Program-made: the position numbers and the translations under genes | Assembly (NCBI RefSeq): GCF_024181385.1 | Contig: NZ_CP051305.1 | Span: forward strand, 2,294,001-2,358,000 | DNA: 64,000 nucleotides | Source of the DNA: Treponema sp. OMZ 798 | GTDB lineage: Bacteria > Spirochaetota > Spirochaetia > Treponematales > Treponemataceae | Reading direction: 5' to 3' | Part shown: in pieces, positions 40,013 to 48,789 of the stretch | Layout: each line of letters opens with the position of its first letter | Numbering within the stretch: the first letter of the stretch is position 1 | Notes under the pieces: model-generated | The model's input: only the letters and a program-made list of their open reading frames with translations | What the model was told of the DNA's origin: nothing | Databases searched by the model: none

Positions 40013-40768
40013 TTCTTGTTTCTTATGAAATTTGATCCCAATCTTTTCGTTTTTAAAATCAAAAAAGCTTAGGCGGTTTTTTAACACTTGGTATCCGATT
40101 ACACCGGATACCGGTACTTTGAGCTTAATATCGTCAATATTATGCATAACAGCGGTAACATCACTATATTCACTACCAAGTGCAGTTACCTTTATCTGAA
40201 CTATTCCGTTTACTTCATCTATTACTTTTAAACTATCTATTCCAAAAGATTTATCAAGAAGACAAGTGTTTGCTCCCGTATCCAATACGAACTGATATAC
40301 ATTATCTAAGACATTAACATCAATCACCGGCAATACTCCCGTTTTCATTTCAAAATACTCCAATCCCTCCGGAGCATCTTCGTCTAATCCAATCTGCAAA
40401 TTAGCATAGTCAAGTAGTACAGTGTGTTCTCTTATAAGATCAATTCCTATTGTTCCAAGGAAACAAAGATCCGGCTTAATATTTCTAAGCGGTTTTTCAA
40501 CATAATCCATATCTAATAACAAAACTGAGGTCTTGGGTGCAACCCATTCATGACATCTAATATCACATATACTTTCTACCGCAGAAGCAGTCTTCATTTC
40601 ATTATCGAACTTGGCAACTTCAATATCTTTTCCTACAAAATCCGGAAAATGAAATTTATTAAGACATGTCTTCATAGCCCCTGTATCAAATGCCATATAA
40701 CCGTTAATTCCGTTTACAGATACATTAATCAAAATAATGCCGCTTACTACTTCAATCGGTATTCTCAT
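39992..40768 (-). CDS. two-lobed retropepsin-like aspartyl protease
   Basis: 258 residues, no signal peptide, so cytoplasmic. Two catalytic DTGA triads are present, Asp28 in YMAFDTGAMKT and Asp163 in FVLDTGANTCLL, each followed later by a hydrophobic-Gly motif (FLGTIGIDLI and VSGVIGYQVL). This is a complete pepsin-like pair in one chain, whereas bacterial retropepsins usually have one lobe and dimerise. GAGGTG is the ribosome site and TGTGATATAAT at 40828-40818 the promoter. Role unknown; it may process a neighbour or an incoming toxin (inference). Confidence 0.85.
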   Translation of the reverse strand: MRIPIEVVSGIILINVSVNGINGYMAFDTGAMKTCLNKFHFPDFVGKDIEVAKFDNEMKTASAVESICDIRCHEWVAPKTSVLLLDMDYVEKPLRNIKPDLCFLGTIGIDLIREHTVLLDYANLQIGLDEDAPEGLEYFEMKTGVLPVIDVNVLDNVYQFVLDTGANTCLLDKSFGIDSLKVIDEVNGIVQIKVTALGSEYSDVTAVMHNIDDIKLKVPVSGVIGYQVLKNRLSFFDFKNEKIGIKFHKKQEECDIMK

Positions 40769-40810
40769 TGTTCTTTCACCTCAAAATTTATAAATTTGCC
40801 TGCCTTATGT

Positions 40811-40831
40811 TTATTTCATTATATCACATTC
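40811..40831. repeat. 21-bp direct repeat, copy 2 (promoter of the protease gene)
   Basis: Identical to 39992-40012 and in the same orientation, 819 bases apart. On the minus strand it supplies an extended -10 box (TGTGATATAAT) for the protease gene. A weaker match ends the related stub at 41873-41884. Confidence 0.75.
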
Positions 40832-40946
40832 CGCATATTTTGTTAGTGAGTAAAGCCTAAATATTCATTCTTATAATTACTGCCCTGATATAAAAATTGT
40901 GCTGCTTCGGCAAATCGGGATTTGTTAGACAGCTTTGTAGTTTAAT

Positions 40947-41735
40947 TTAGTTTTTAAATTGAACATTAGTTTTCAAAAATGGATTAACCAGTTCCACCCA
41001 CTCTAAAGGTAGATAAGCTGATAGATATCCATGATTATAACCTTTAGCTTCATAGATGGTACAATTAGGATGCATTTTTTGAAACAGTTTAGCAGATTCT
41101 TTAACACAGCTCATTTCTTTTTCACCATAAATATATAAAACCTGTGCTTTGCTTTCTGTAATAGCACATTTAAGTCTATACCCGCCCATATATGTTTGGT
41201 ACATAGTCACTAATGTTTTAATGGTAATCCTTGGCATATCCTCCATATAATAGTTTTCTATTTCTTCCGGATAGGCCATATTGGGATACATTTTTTTCAT
41301 TAAACTTAATTGAATTTTACAGGCCGATTTACTAAACATCAGTTTCCCAAATAGTTTTACAATAATTGTACTAATTCGCGCTAATTTTGGCTGAGGAATA
41401 CAAATACTCCCATCTATTATCGCTTTCTGAGCTATATCACTATCTAATGATAATAACTCAATTGCAATTTGACCACCCAGAGAAACACCGCCTAAGGCAA
41501 ACAATTTTCCATCACAATTATTTTTTATATAAGCCATGATTTGCTGTGCGGAATTTTCAGTTGAAATATAATTTTTTTGATATTCTTCTCCATGACCATC
41601 AAGTGTTGGTAAAATTACATGGAATTCGTCTGATAATATACGAGCTTGCCGAAAATAATTCCACCAGGAATTACCTCCACCGTGTATCAATAATATATGA
41701 GGAAAATTTTTATTGCCAAATTCATGAAATATCAT
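40947..41735 (-). CDS. alpha/beta hydrolase
   Basis: 262 residues. HGGGNSWW near residue 18 forms the oxyanion hole, the nucleophile is Ser in GGVSLGGQIA (near residue 84), an acid is likely in VLYIYGEKEMS and the His in YNHGYLS near the C-terminus. No signal peptide. Substrate unknown; esterase or lipase are the default guesses. TAGGAG precedes the ATG and TATGGTATAAT (41795-41785) is its probable promoter. It is flanked on both sides by related 5' sequence of the protease gene. Confidence 0.88.
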   Translation of the reverse strand: MIFHEFGNKNFPHILLIHGGGNSWWNYFRQARILSDEFHVILPTLDGHGEEYQKNYISTENSAQQIMAYIKNNCDGKLFALGGVSLGGQIAIELLSLDSDIAQKAIIDGSICIPQPKLARISTIIVKLFGKLMFSKSACKIQLSLMKKMYPNMAYPEEIENYYMEDMPRITIKTLVTMYQTYMGGYRLKCAITESKAQVLYIYGEKEMSCVKESAKLFQKMHPNCTIYEAKGYNHGYLSAYLPLEWVELVNPFLKTNVQFKN

Positions 41736-41802
41736 ATTTCAATACTCCTATAAATTCAAATTTTGTTTGCATATATTAATCAATATTATACCATATTACG
41801 GC

Positions 41803-41884
41803 TTCAATTGGTATTACCATTGTTCTTTCTCTTCAAAATTTATAATTTTTGAAATTTGTCTACTTTATGTTTAATTCATTATAA
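41803..41884 (-). pseudogene. 5' stub of a second protease gene copy
   Basis: This segment is closely similar to 40748-40831, the promoter, leader and first seven codons of the aspartyl protease. It reads MVIPIEA from ATG 41820 and then runs into unrelated sequence with a stop after 14 codons, where the promoter of the hydrolase begins. It looks like the remains of a duplicated protease gene whose body was replaced. Confidence 0.65.
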
Positions 41885-41891
41885 CTGTCTT

Positions 41892-42191
41892 TTACCCCTT
41901 AAAAAATTCTCCGTATATCATAATAGATATTATGAATAAAAATATAAGGCTTAAAAAGAAAATAAACTTTTCCAAGCGTAAGTTGCCTACACTGTGCTTT
42001 ACTTCGCTGCGGTTTAAAAACCGAGAAAGAAAATAATTTATAGTTGAAAGAATTATATGGCTTATCAATATCACAATTATTTGCACCTTACTGCTTTGCG
42101 AGCCGATAAAGGGCAATTTCGATATTAAAGACATTCCGCCTATATAAATTATCATAACATAAAGAAGTCCTAAACCTTGAATCAGTATCAT
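41892..42191 (-). CDS. small membrane protein of unknown function
   Basis: 99 residues with three hydrophobic helices (about 3-22, 34-52 and 72-95) separated by a basic loop, SRFLNRSEVKHS. GAGGTG is the ribosome site before the ATG. Small three-helix proteins occur as immunity proteins against membrane-acting toxins, but nothing here proves that role. It lies 48 bases downstream of the zinc-ribbon gene. Confidence 0.65.
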   Translation of the reverse strand: MILIQGLGLLYVMIIYIGGMSLISKLPFIGSQSSKVQIIVILISHIILSTINYFLSRFLNRSEVKHSVGNLRLEKFIFFLSLIFLFIISIMIYGEFFKG

Positions 42192-42239
42192 ATTTACACC
42201 TCACTATGCCCGTATCTATCAAACCATTCTTTTCTGACC

Positions 42240-42965
42240 TTAATACGGTTTAAAAATATTACCGTCCAATTTCCAATATCTAATTATCGTATCGCCGCCG
42301 CATTTTTTGCAGCAAAAATTTTTATATACCGAAAAACCGACTCCGCTTTGTTCTGCAAGCTTTATAATCCGCTCTCTTTCTTCAAGCAAGTTCGGAATAT
42401 CCGGTACGAGGCAGGCGGAAATTAATTCTTCCGTTCTGTTTTGTAAAAAAGCTTCTTCTGCCATTTTGGGTAAAAGAAGTGAAGCCAAATAAGAATCCGT
42501 TTCTTTTTTGCGTATTTCCGAAAAGCCGCAAGACTTACATTGAATACTTGTTAAGATTTTAGGTGTACGGCTTTCCGCAAATATTTTTTCAATATTTATT
42601 TTTTTGCCTGCCTTTATCATGTGTGCAATTCCGTAAGAAAGGCATTTAAGACATTCCATCAACTCATTTGCCCACGGTTCAGCGTCATCGTTTATAGTAT
42701 GATTATTTACCTTGCAAATCCAAATATCATTTATGCTGCCCATTCCTCCATAAGCCATAAGATGATGTTGAACACTGCCTGTGCTTAGGTATTCTTCAAT
42801 ATCGGTTTCAATCCATTTTTTCCAAGCGCAGGATGTTTTGGTAAATAATTGTTTTAAGGATTGCAATGCACAAATATAATATCTGTCATTTTCTTTCTTA
42901 TAATCTTTTTTATCCTGTAACTTTGACATTGTTCTTTTTACTGATGCTCCTTTTAAGCTTTCCAT
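42240..42965 (-). CDS. DUF6966-like protein with zinc ribbon
   Basis: 241 residues from the overlapping ATG 42965 (an internal ATG at 42929 is an alternative). HHLMAYGGMGSINDIWI in the middle resembles the GGMGS-ND motif of DUF6966, a family I recall only tentatively. Two CxxC pairs, CKSCGF and CCKKCGG, about 65 residues apart, should bind zinc. It overlaps the preceding gene by 13 bases and is coupled to it. Immunity role is inferred from context. Confidence 0.7.
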   Translation of the reverse strand: MESLKGASVKRTMSKLQDKKDYKKENDRYYICALQSLKQLFTKTSCAWKKWIETDIEEYLSTGSVQHHLMAYGGMGSINDIWICKVNNHTINDDAEPWANELMECLKCLSYGIAHMIKAGKKINIEKIFAESRTPKILTSIQCKSCGFSEIRKKETDSYLASLLLPKMAEEAFLQNRTEELISACLVPDIPNLLEERERIIKLAEQSGVGFSVYKNFCCKKCGGDTIIRYWKLDGNIFKPY

Positions 42966-43936
42966 TTATTTATTATTTCGGTAAAATCGGCAATCATTAA
43001 ATTGAAATCATAACCGGGTATTTTCTTTTTTTGTTTTTCTGCAATGGTTTTAAGAGCAACTAAAAAATACTCTGCCAGTTTTTCTTTTTGCTGTTGATGT
43101 GTTAATTGACCGAATTCTTTTTCAAAATGTATGTCTGCATTTATCTTGCCTGTGTCTGTTTTAAACGGGCCGTATTGAAATCGAGGACGCAAGTAATATC
43201 CGTTTTCGGAAATTTCTTTTTTTGTGTATAATTTTTGTAATTCTTTCGCCGCTTCTTGATTTGATAATTTGCGGCCGGTTTCATCGATAATATAATTTGT
43301 TTTACAATGAGCATTATCATAATAACTGAAAGAACAATTCAAGAAAATACAATTTACGGCTTTGCCGTATTTTTCGGGACGCATCTTTTTGTTCAATTCG
43401 TCCTGAAGTTTTTCCTTAATACTTTCTATAACCGGTTTTGAATTTTCATAACAGTTGGATATCGTACGCACAATCCAAATAGGATTTTTGGGAATCCAAT
43501 TGCGTTGACTTTCAATTTTTATGTCTTCTATCTTTTCGGTTACGGGGTAATCCCAATACACAGGTTGTTTCTTGTCTTCGCAGTCGGGACCGGGATAATA
43601 GGAAGTTCTGCTCTGCTCCATAGTAAAGCCGGCCTTTCTTTTTGACCATACAGCCTCGACAAAACGCAGTTCTCCGAATCTGTTGCAAAAAAAGGTGCGG
43701 GGATTACCGTTAAAAAATATTCCTCTGAACGCTTCCACAGGTTCGTGATTTCCCCAGCCGATTACCGCAAGACATTCACAAAGACGCACCGCCTTGTTCC
43801 ACTCGGATACGCTTTTATAATCCGCATATTTTAAAAACTCTGCAAAAAGTTTTTCGCGCAGTTTTTCAATAGAGGTTTGAGAATTTAAAAAAGCTTCCAA
43901 TTCCGATAAATCGCTAATTGCATAAATTTCGTTCAT
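42953..43936 (-). CDS. protein of unknown function
   Basis: 327 residues, soluble, no signal peptide or membrane segment. It is aromatic-rich in the middle (GNPRTFFCNRFGELRFVEAVW, seen as RTFFCNRFGELRF) and charged at the C-terminus. No family was recognised. It heads a two-gene unit with the zinc-ribbon gene. A weak ribosome site (TAGGAAAACCGG) precedes the ATG. Confidence 0.7.
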   Translation of the reverse strand: MNEIYAISDLSELEAFLNSQTSIEKLREKLFAEFLKYADYKSVSEWNKAVRLCECLAVIGWGNHEPVEAFRGIFFNGNPRTFFCNRFGELRFVEAVWSKRKAGFTMEQSRTSYYPGPDCEDKKQPVYWDYPVTEKIEDIKIESQRNWIPKNPIWIVRTISNCYENSKPVIESIKEKLQDELNKKMRPEKYGKAVNCIFLNCSFSYYDNAHCKTNYIIDETGRKLSNQEAAKELQKLYTKKEISENGYYLRPRFQYGPFKTDTGKINADIHFEKEFGQLTHQQQKEKLAEYFLVALKTIAEKQKKKIPGYDFNLMIADFTEIINKWKA

Positions 43937-44281
43937 ATCCGGTTTTCCTATATTCTATTTTTCAGTTCAGCCTATTCATTTATATTTTATCCGTTTATAC
44001 TGTCATTTTTGATATTATATTTTTCATCCACTGTCATAAAGGCTAAATGCCCCAAATTTTACAGCAGCCTTCATAACAACCGTCATGCTCATTGAAAATA
44101 AATATTTTATCGTTAATTATTATTTTGTTCTTCATCCTGCTTTTGAAAACCTGCCTATCCTTTAAATTATACATGATTTTTCAGTATTTTTCTATACTAT
44201 TGAAAAACATAAAAACAATCATTTTTACACAATAGAAAAAATCTGCTAAAAGTGGTATAATTTGTTAAAAGGGCTTTTTAC
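43937..44281. other. intergenic region with a small remnant and a promoter
   Basis: The minus strand holds a 30-codon frame at 44135-44043 (MKNKIIINDKIFIFNEHDG..., Cys-rich end) without a good ribosome site, probably a gene remnant. On the plus strand AGTGGTATAAT at 44251-44261 is the likely extended -10 for the gene at 44282, which also has AAAAGGG about 8 bases before its ATG. Confidence 0.4.
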
Positions 44282-44809
44282 ATGGCAAAAGAAATAAATA
44301 CTTTAAAAGAATTTTTAGAAAGCGAAATCTATTCGGAATTGATTAGGCTTACAAATCCGGCAAGAATTGAAGAAAAAATCAGGGATATTGAAATTTCCCG
44401 ATTACATGACCGGTTAAAACAACGCCAATTTTTATTGAAGGGTTTTACTTGCAAATTATCTACGGAAAAAGAATTGACTGAGTGGTATTTGCATTTAATC
44501 GAAGAAAATAAAAGCGATATTATTCTTTGGACAAAAGAATTTTGGAAGTACAGCGAGGGCACACCGGAAGAATATCCTGACGGCGAATTTCCTCCGGGAG
44601 AAGAACTTGGTGAAGATGAAAAATCAAAAGTCCGTTCGGTTGGCAAATATACAAAATCATGTTTAGCAATGTATATGGCTGAATTCGAGATATTAAAAAA
44701 TCATCCTGAAATTCTACCCGATTATTATAAAAGACTGAGGATTCCGGGAGCCGTTAAATATGCAAAAGAAATGAAAAAACTCTTTGCTCGAACATTCGGA
44801 GAAGAGTAG
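44282..44809 (+). CDS. protein of unknown function
   Basis: 175 residues, soluble, helical and charged, with an acidic, Pro/Gly-rich middle (EEYPDGEFPPGEELGEDE). No family recognised. It opens a run of plus-strand genes to about 54 kb. Ribosome site AAAAGGG and promoter AGTGGTATAAT upstream support it as a real gene. Position suggests an immunity protein (inference). Confidence 0.7.
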   Translation: MAKEINTLKEFLESEIYSELIRLTNPARIEEKIRDIEISRLHDRLKQRQFLLKGFTCKLSTEKELTEWYLHLIEENKSDIILWTKEFWKYSEGTPEEYPDGEFPPGEELGEDEKSKVRSVGKYTKSCLAMYMAEFEILKNHPEILPDYYKRLRIPGAVKYAKEMKKLFARTFGEE

Positions 44810-44859
44810 TTTTTATAGGATTTGCTAATCCTTGCAAAAAGTTTTTATGGAGGTAGAAA

Positions 44860-45429
44860 ATGGCACGATATGAAATAGGTGCAATTTACGAAATAGAGGC
44901 AGGTGAAAAATCCTATTATGCCCGTCTATTAAATTGCGATGTATACGGAATATTTGAGCCCATCACCGGCGAATTATCTGAAAAAGTATTTGAAAACACT
45001 CCGTACCGGCTGTATATTTCTACCGGCAGTTATGCGGTAAAAAGAGGCTTTTGGGAAAAACTTTTTCCCTCGCCCGATAAAACGGATATTGAGCGCTGGG
45101 CCTGCCCTGAGCATTTGGTTGTGTTCACACCTTGGGATATTGAGGGAGCTCTCAGCCGCCTCAATTCATTTGACCGATACGGGCATACGGAAATCCTTGA
45201 TAAAAAAACGTATATTGAATGTCTTAAACAGGGCCTTATTTCAATCATTCAACCCATGTACGAAAAAATCCCGCAGTTCCTAAACAATTATTATGATGAT
45301 TGGCCCGAAAGTGAAATTTACAGCGACGTTTTAATCGGAGGCGGAACCGAGGAACACAGGCAAAAACAAATCAGCAATTTAAAGAAGATGGGTTTTGATG
45401 TTGCGAAATATAAAATTGATAGGGGATAA
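44860..45429 (+). CDS. Imm26-like immunity protein
   Basis: 189 residues. The N-terminal pattern YEIGAIYEIEAGEKSYYARLLNCDVYGIFEP resembles the strand-rich start of the Imm26 family (short quote: YYARLLNCDVYGIFEP). The rest is aromatic-rich. Imm26 proteins are predicted antidotes in polymorphic toxin systems; here no toxin gene is adjacent. ATGGAGG precedes the ATG and the next gene starts 18 bases after the stop. Family assignment is from memory and moderate. Confidence 0.7.
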   Translation: MARYEIGAIYEIEAGEKSYYARLLNCDVYGIFEPITGELSEKVFENTPYRLYISTGSYAVKRGFWEKLFPSPDKTDIERWACPEHLVVFTPWDIEGALSRLNSFDRYGHTEILDKKTYIECLKQGLISIIQPMYEKIPQFLNNYYDDWPESEIYSDVLIGGGTEEHRQKQISNLKKMGFDVAKYKIDRG

Positions 45430-45447
45430 AAGAAAAGGAAAAATTAT

Positions 45448-46101
45448 ATGTATGATCAAATTGTATCGCGGCTGAAATGGTATAAACAAAGAGTTGAAGA
45501 GCTCGGCGGTTATACAACAGAATTAATCATTGAAAAACCTGCAGCCGAAAAAGAAATTTCAGAGCTTGAAAAAAAATTAGGATGCAGCCTGCCTAAAGAT
45601 TTTAAAAAGGTGCTGCTCGAATTTTCTTCTCATTTAGAATTTTATTGGAATATTTATGATGAAGAAAAAGAAATTTTAAAACTACCTGAAGAGTTGAGCA
45701 ATGCTTTTTCAGGCAATCTGCACTTCGGCTTAAAACTCCTTCCAGCTTTTGAAGAGTCAAGAAAGGATTGGATTAAAATTTGCTATCCCGATTACGATAA
45801 TCCGTATGATAGAATCTATCATAATAAACTCAGCTTTTATGAAGTGGGTAACGGGGATTTGCTTGCAATTGATCTGGAAAAAGAAAGTTATGGAAATATT
45901 GTTTATTTAAGCCATGATGGAGATGAGATGCATGGATATGTAATGGCTCATTCTTTTATAGAGCTTTTGGAAGAGTGGACAAAACTCGGCTGCGTTGGAG
46001 GTGAATGCTGGCAGTGGGAGGCTTTTACCAATAATAAAACCGGCCCGATTGACAGCGAATGTGCAAATGCAAAATTATGGTTAAGAACAATTGGGAAATA
46101 A
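45448..46101 (+). CDS. SUKH/SMI1-KNR4 family protein
   Basis: 217 residues. EISELEKKLGCSLPKDFKKVLLEFS is the canonical N-terminal signature of the SMI1/KNR4 (SUKH) superfamily (short form LEKKLGCSLPKDFKKVLLEF), followed by YEVGNGDLLAIDLE and VYLSHDGDEMHGYVMAHSF, the central strand part. SUKH proteins are the most common immunity proteins of bacterial nuclease toxins. The next gene starts directly after its stop codon. Confidence 0.9.
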   Translation: MYDQIVSRLKWYKQRVEELGGYTTELIIEKPAAEKEISELEKKLGCSLPKDFKKVLLEFSSHLEFYWNIYDEEKEILKLPEELSNAFSGNLHFGLKLLPAFEESRKDWIKICYPDYDNPYDRIYHNKLSFYEVGNGDLLAIDLEKESYGNIVYLSHDGDEMHGYVMAHSFIELLEEWTKLGCVGGECWQWEAFTNNKTGPIDSECANAKLWLRTIGK

Positions 46102-46980
46102 ATGATAAAAACAGGTAAACTTATGTTAAAAGCATATCCGTTAATATTGGAAAATACACAGTTTGTAAACCATGGTATAATCGGAATATATCCGCTAAAA
46201 GATAAAATAGCGGTTGTTCATTGTGCTTTCCGTCATGTTGATGAAGAGAAAAATAATGAAGAAAAGTGTTTACAAAGTTATATCTTGCTTGATATTTTTT
46301 CAAAAGATTTTACCAAACATAGCAAGACACATCTTATATATCATCAAGAAGGAATTTTTAGTAAAACGGATGCGGCCTGTTATATTGAAAGTGATAAATT
46401 CTTATTGAATACTAAAAAATATAAAGGCTTTGCGCCTTCCATAGCAAAGCTGATAGAAATATCCGATACTAATCTTATTGAACTCGAAGAATCACCTGAA
46501 CCTATTGATAAAATATATAATGACAGTAAAACATATCATTTCGGCGAATACGAAATATATATGTTCTCAAAATCTATAATGGCATGCAGAAACATAAAAT
46601 CAAAAGAAATAGTATGGAAACTGAAATTAGGTTCATATCTTTATACTGAAGTGAAAGAAGAAAAAAGTATATTGTATTTTGGAACGGCAGGAAACGGCGG
46701 AAAGTTTTTTGCGGTGAATATGCATGACGGCAGTCTTCTTTATAGTTATAAAACAGGCGGAACAGAAAACTTCATACAATATAAGAATTATATCTTACTT
46801 GCCGATATAAAAAATAAACCGATATTATTAAATAAAAAAAACGGCATGGAATTTAAAAAAATAGATTTCGGTAATTTTCAAATAACAGCATACCAACAAA
46901 TGATTGTGATTGAAGATACATTATATGCTATAGCTTTTTCTGAAGATACGGTTTATGCAGTATGTGCGGATTTACTATAA
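46102..46980 (+). CDS. beta-propeller-like protein of unknown function
   Basis: 292 residues, strand-rich with repeated short motifs such as KSILYFGTAGNGGKFFAVNMHDGSLLYSYK (short form YFGTAGNGGKFFAVNMHDG), recalling PQQ-type blades. No signal peptide, so cytoplasmic. The ATG follows the SUKH stop without a gap, so translation is coupled. A related design appears in the 58.7- and 60.2-kb genes, though I could not align them closely. Function unknown. Confidence 0.65.
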   Translation: MIKTGKLMLKAYPLILENTQFVNHGIIGIYPLKDKIAVVHCAFRHVDEEKNNEEKCLQSYILLDIFSKDFTKHSKTHLIYHQEGIFSKTDAACYIESDKFLLNTKKYKGFAPSIAKLIEISDTNLIELEESPEPIDKIYNDSKTYHFGEYEIYMFSKSIMACRNIKSKEIVWKLKLGSYLYTEVKEEKSILYFGTAGNGGKFFAVNMHDGSLLYSYKTGGTENFIQYKNYILLADIKNKPILLNKKNGMEFKKIDFGNFQITAYQQMIVIEDTLYAIAFSEDTVYAVCADLL

Positions 46981-47041
46981 TTTAAAAAAAGCTAATTAAA
47001 AGATGCTGCATAAAAACAGCACAAATAATAAGGAGAATAAA

Positions 47042-47590
47042 ATGCTTACACTGAAAGAACTAATCAAAAATCAAAAAGATTTTACGGAAGACTTCTTTGC
47101 GGAAGTATCGGATAAACTATGGGAAATCGGAGGAGTAGAAGAAATTAAAAATCAAACCGATGAGGATTTATTTCTTTTTCATATTGCCGTTAACATCATA
47201 GGAAATTGGAAGGGCGACGGTTGGTGGGAATTTATCTGCAATTACCCGCAGCTTATCCGTTATGTACCGGACACATTGGCGGCATTAAAATTATCCGATA
47301 TGAAAACCGCCTTTGAAAACGTTATAAAATGTTTTCCTGAAAATACGGTCTTTGAAGATTCGGCTGTCTATGTCGATACGGTCAATTTTCTTCAAAATGT
47401 CAGATTCAAAATACGCGATGCATATTTAAACTCTATTCCCTCAGATAGAAGAAAAGAAATGTCCGAGGCTTTGCATAAAAGTATTGACGACCTTGAATCA
47501 TTGACGGATAAACGCTGGGGATATGAGGCAATAAACGGCGGCTGGTCGGATGTGATTGATTTTATTAAAGAAAGAAAGGAACACATGTAA
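47042..47590 (+). CDS. DUF4375-like protein
   Basis: 182 residues from ATG 47042, which has AAGGAG 6 bases upstream; the frame is open 13 codons further but without such a site. GDGWWEFICNYPQLIRYVPDTLAAL followed by DMKTAFENVIKCFPE resembles DUF4375 (DMP19-like) proteins, where a Trp-rich turn precedes a helical pair (short form GDGWWEFICNYPQL). Such proteins are common in immunity loci. The stop shares a base with the next start. Confidence 0.68.
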   Translation: MLTLKELIKNQKDFTEDFFAEVSDKLWEIGGVEEIKNQTDEDLFLFHIAVNIIGNWKGDGWWEFICNYPQLIRYVPDTLAALKLSDMKTAFENVIKCFPENTVFEDSAVYVDTVNFLQNVRFKIRDAYLNSIPSDRRKEMSEALHKSIDDLESLTDKRWGYEAINGGWSDVIDFIKERKEHM

Positions 47591-48210
47591 TGAACTATAT
47601 CGGAGAATTAACAACAGACGGTTATGGAATGGCGATTATTCCTACCGATTTACTTTCGGAATATTTAACTTTAAAAAAATGCAAGGCGAAAAAGCTTTTA
47701 AGCTACCTACAGAAGAATTTCGATCTTTTTCAGGAACTTGTAGAAAAGGCTAAACTGATTCCTTTTTACCGTATCAATGCTTTTGAATATCATATATTCG
47801 CTTCAATAAATGAAGAAACTGTCATCCCCGAAGGATTTAAAGAAGTGTGCAGATTTGAAAAACTTTATTTGGAAGTTGGAGAATTAAATAAAATTTGCTT
47901 TTCATGCTTCGATGATTTGAACTATGATTTTGAAAATATTAAAAAGCATATTATTGAGCGCACGGAATATATTAAAACCGGCCCTGAGGAAATTATTGAG
48001 CCTTATAATTATCGTTTATGTTTTGATATACCCACAGGCAGGTATGAGTTTGATCTTATAGGCTTGGAAAAAATAGAGAAGACTGAGAGGGAAAGTAAAA
48101 ACTACGGCTATGCTTTTGTGTTCAGAAAGAACGAGGAAGCTGTGAATGAGAACATGGCTAAGTGCAACAATGAAGATGATATTTATAAATTTAATGTACC
48201 GAGAGAATAA
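47590..48210 (+). CDS. protein of unknown function
   Basis: 206 residues, soluble, with mixed helix and strand and an aromatic-rich C-terminal half. Translation is coupled to the DUF4375-like gene (ATG overlaps the stop by one base). No family recognised. Context suggests the immunity array. Confidence 0.68.
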   Translation: MNYIGELTTDGYGMAIIPTDLLSEYLTLKKCKAKKLLSYLQKNFDLFQELVEKAKLIPFYRINAFEYHIFASINEETVIPEGFKEVCRFEKLYLEVGELNKICFSCFDDLNYDFENIKKHIIERTEYIKTGPEEIIEPYNYRLCFDIPTGRYEFDLIGLEKIEKTERESKNYGYAFVFRKNEEAVNENMAKCNNEDDIYKFNVPRE

Positions 48211-48215
48211 GTTAT

Positions 48216-48242
48216 AAGGAGAATTTATGAACAAAATAATAA
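48216..48242 (+). repeat. 27-bp direct repeat, copy 1
   Basis: Covers the ribosome site and first codons of the SUKH-like gene. An identical copy is at 49550-49576. Confidence 0.85.
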
Positions 48243-48757
48243 GTGAGAGAATCGCTAAATTGGGTGGCAAATGTGCCTTCGAAACTGGGAACTTGCTGAG
48301 CAATATGAGAAGCATTAGCTTCACTAAAAGTTTTCTTATGAAAGATTTTAGCGATTACTTAGAAGATGATTTACTCCATAGAATAAAGGAGGAGGGAATA
48401 ATACCGGAAGAGGAAATTCCATACCCAAGAATACAATACAAAACCGAGATTTTTACTCCTTTCACAAAGGGGACTGCCAGTTACGATGAATACTCCACTT
48501 TTATTGATAAAGATTATGTAAGTTCTGTCATTCCTTGCAGTGAATTAGAGTTTTTAATCATAGGTGACTCCAACTCCTATCCCAATTATTACTTTATATG
48601 TTTAAGCGATAATGATTTTAGCAATCCAAAGGTATATACCACGGATCATGAGGTATATTTTAGAGAGATTGAAGAGTTTGGACGTTTTTCTGACTTTCTG
48701 GATTTATTTCTCTTGGACGAGGAGTATAAAGAAGAAATGAAGAGGCTGATAGAATAG
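48227..48757 (+). CDS. SUKH-like (SMI1/KNR4) protein
   Basis: 176 residues. The second half, LEFLIIGDSNSYPNYYFICLSDNDFSNPKVY and EIEEFGRFSDFLDLFL, follows the SMI1/KNR4 C-terminal pattern (short forms FLIIGDSNSYPNYYFI and FGRFSDFLDLFL). The N-terminus MNKIISERIAKLGGKCAFETG is atypical. AAGGAG precedes the ATG. A 27-bp identical copy of its ribosome site and first codons recurs at 49550, attached to unrelated sequence. Confidence 0.7.
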   Translation: MNKIISERIAKLGGKCAFETGNLLSNMRSISFTKSFLMKDFSDYLEDDLLHRIKEEGIIPEEEIPYPRIQYKTEIFTPFTKGTASYDEYSTFIDKDYVSSVIPCSELEFLIIGDSNSYPNYYFICLSDNDFSNPKVYTTDHEVYFREIEEFGRFSDFLDLFLLDEEYKEEMKRLIE

Positions 48758-48789
48758 CAATTTATGGTAATAATTATGTGAAGAAGATT

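Noticed and set aside
43937..44281. 30-codon Cys-rich peptide at 44135-44043 as a real gene
   Set aside because: Its ribosome site touches the ATG and it looks like the truncated start of a lost gene; kept only as a remnant.
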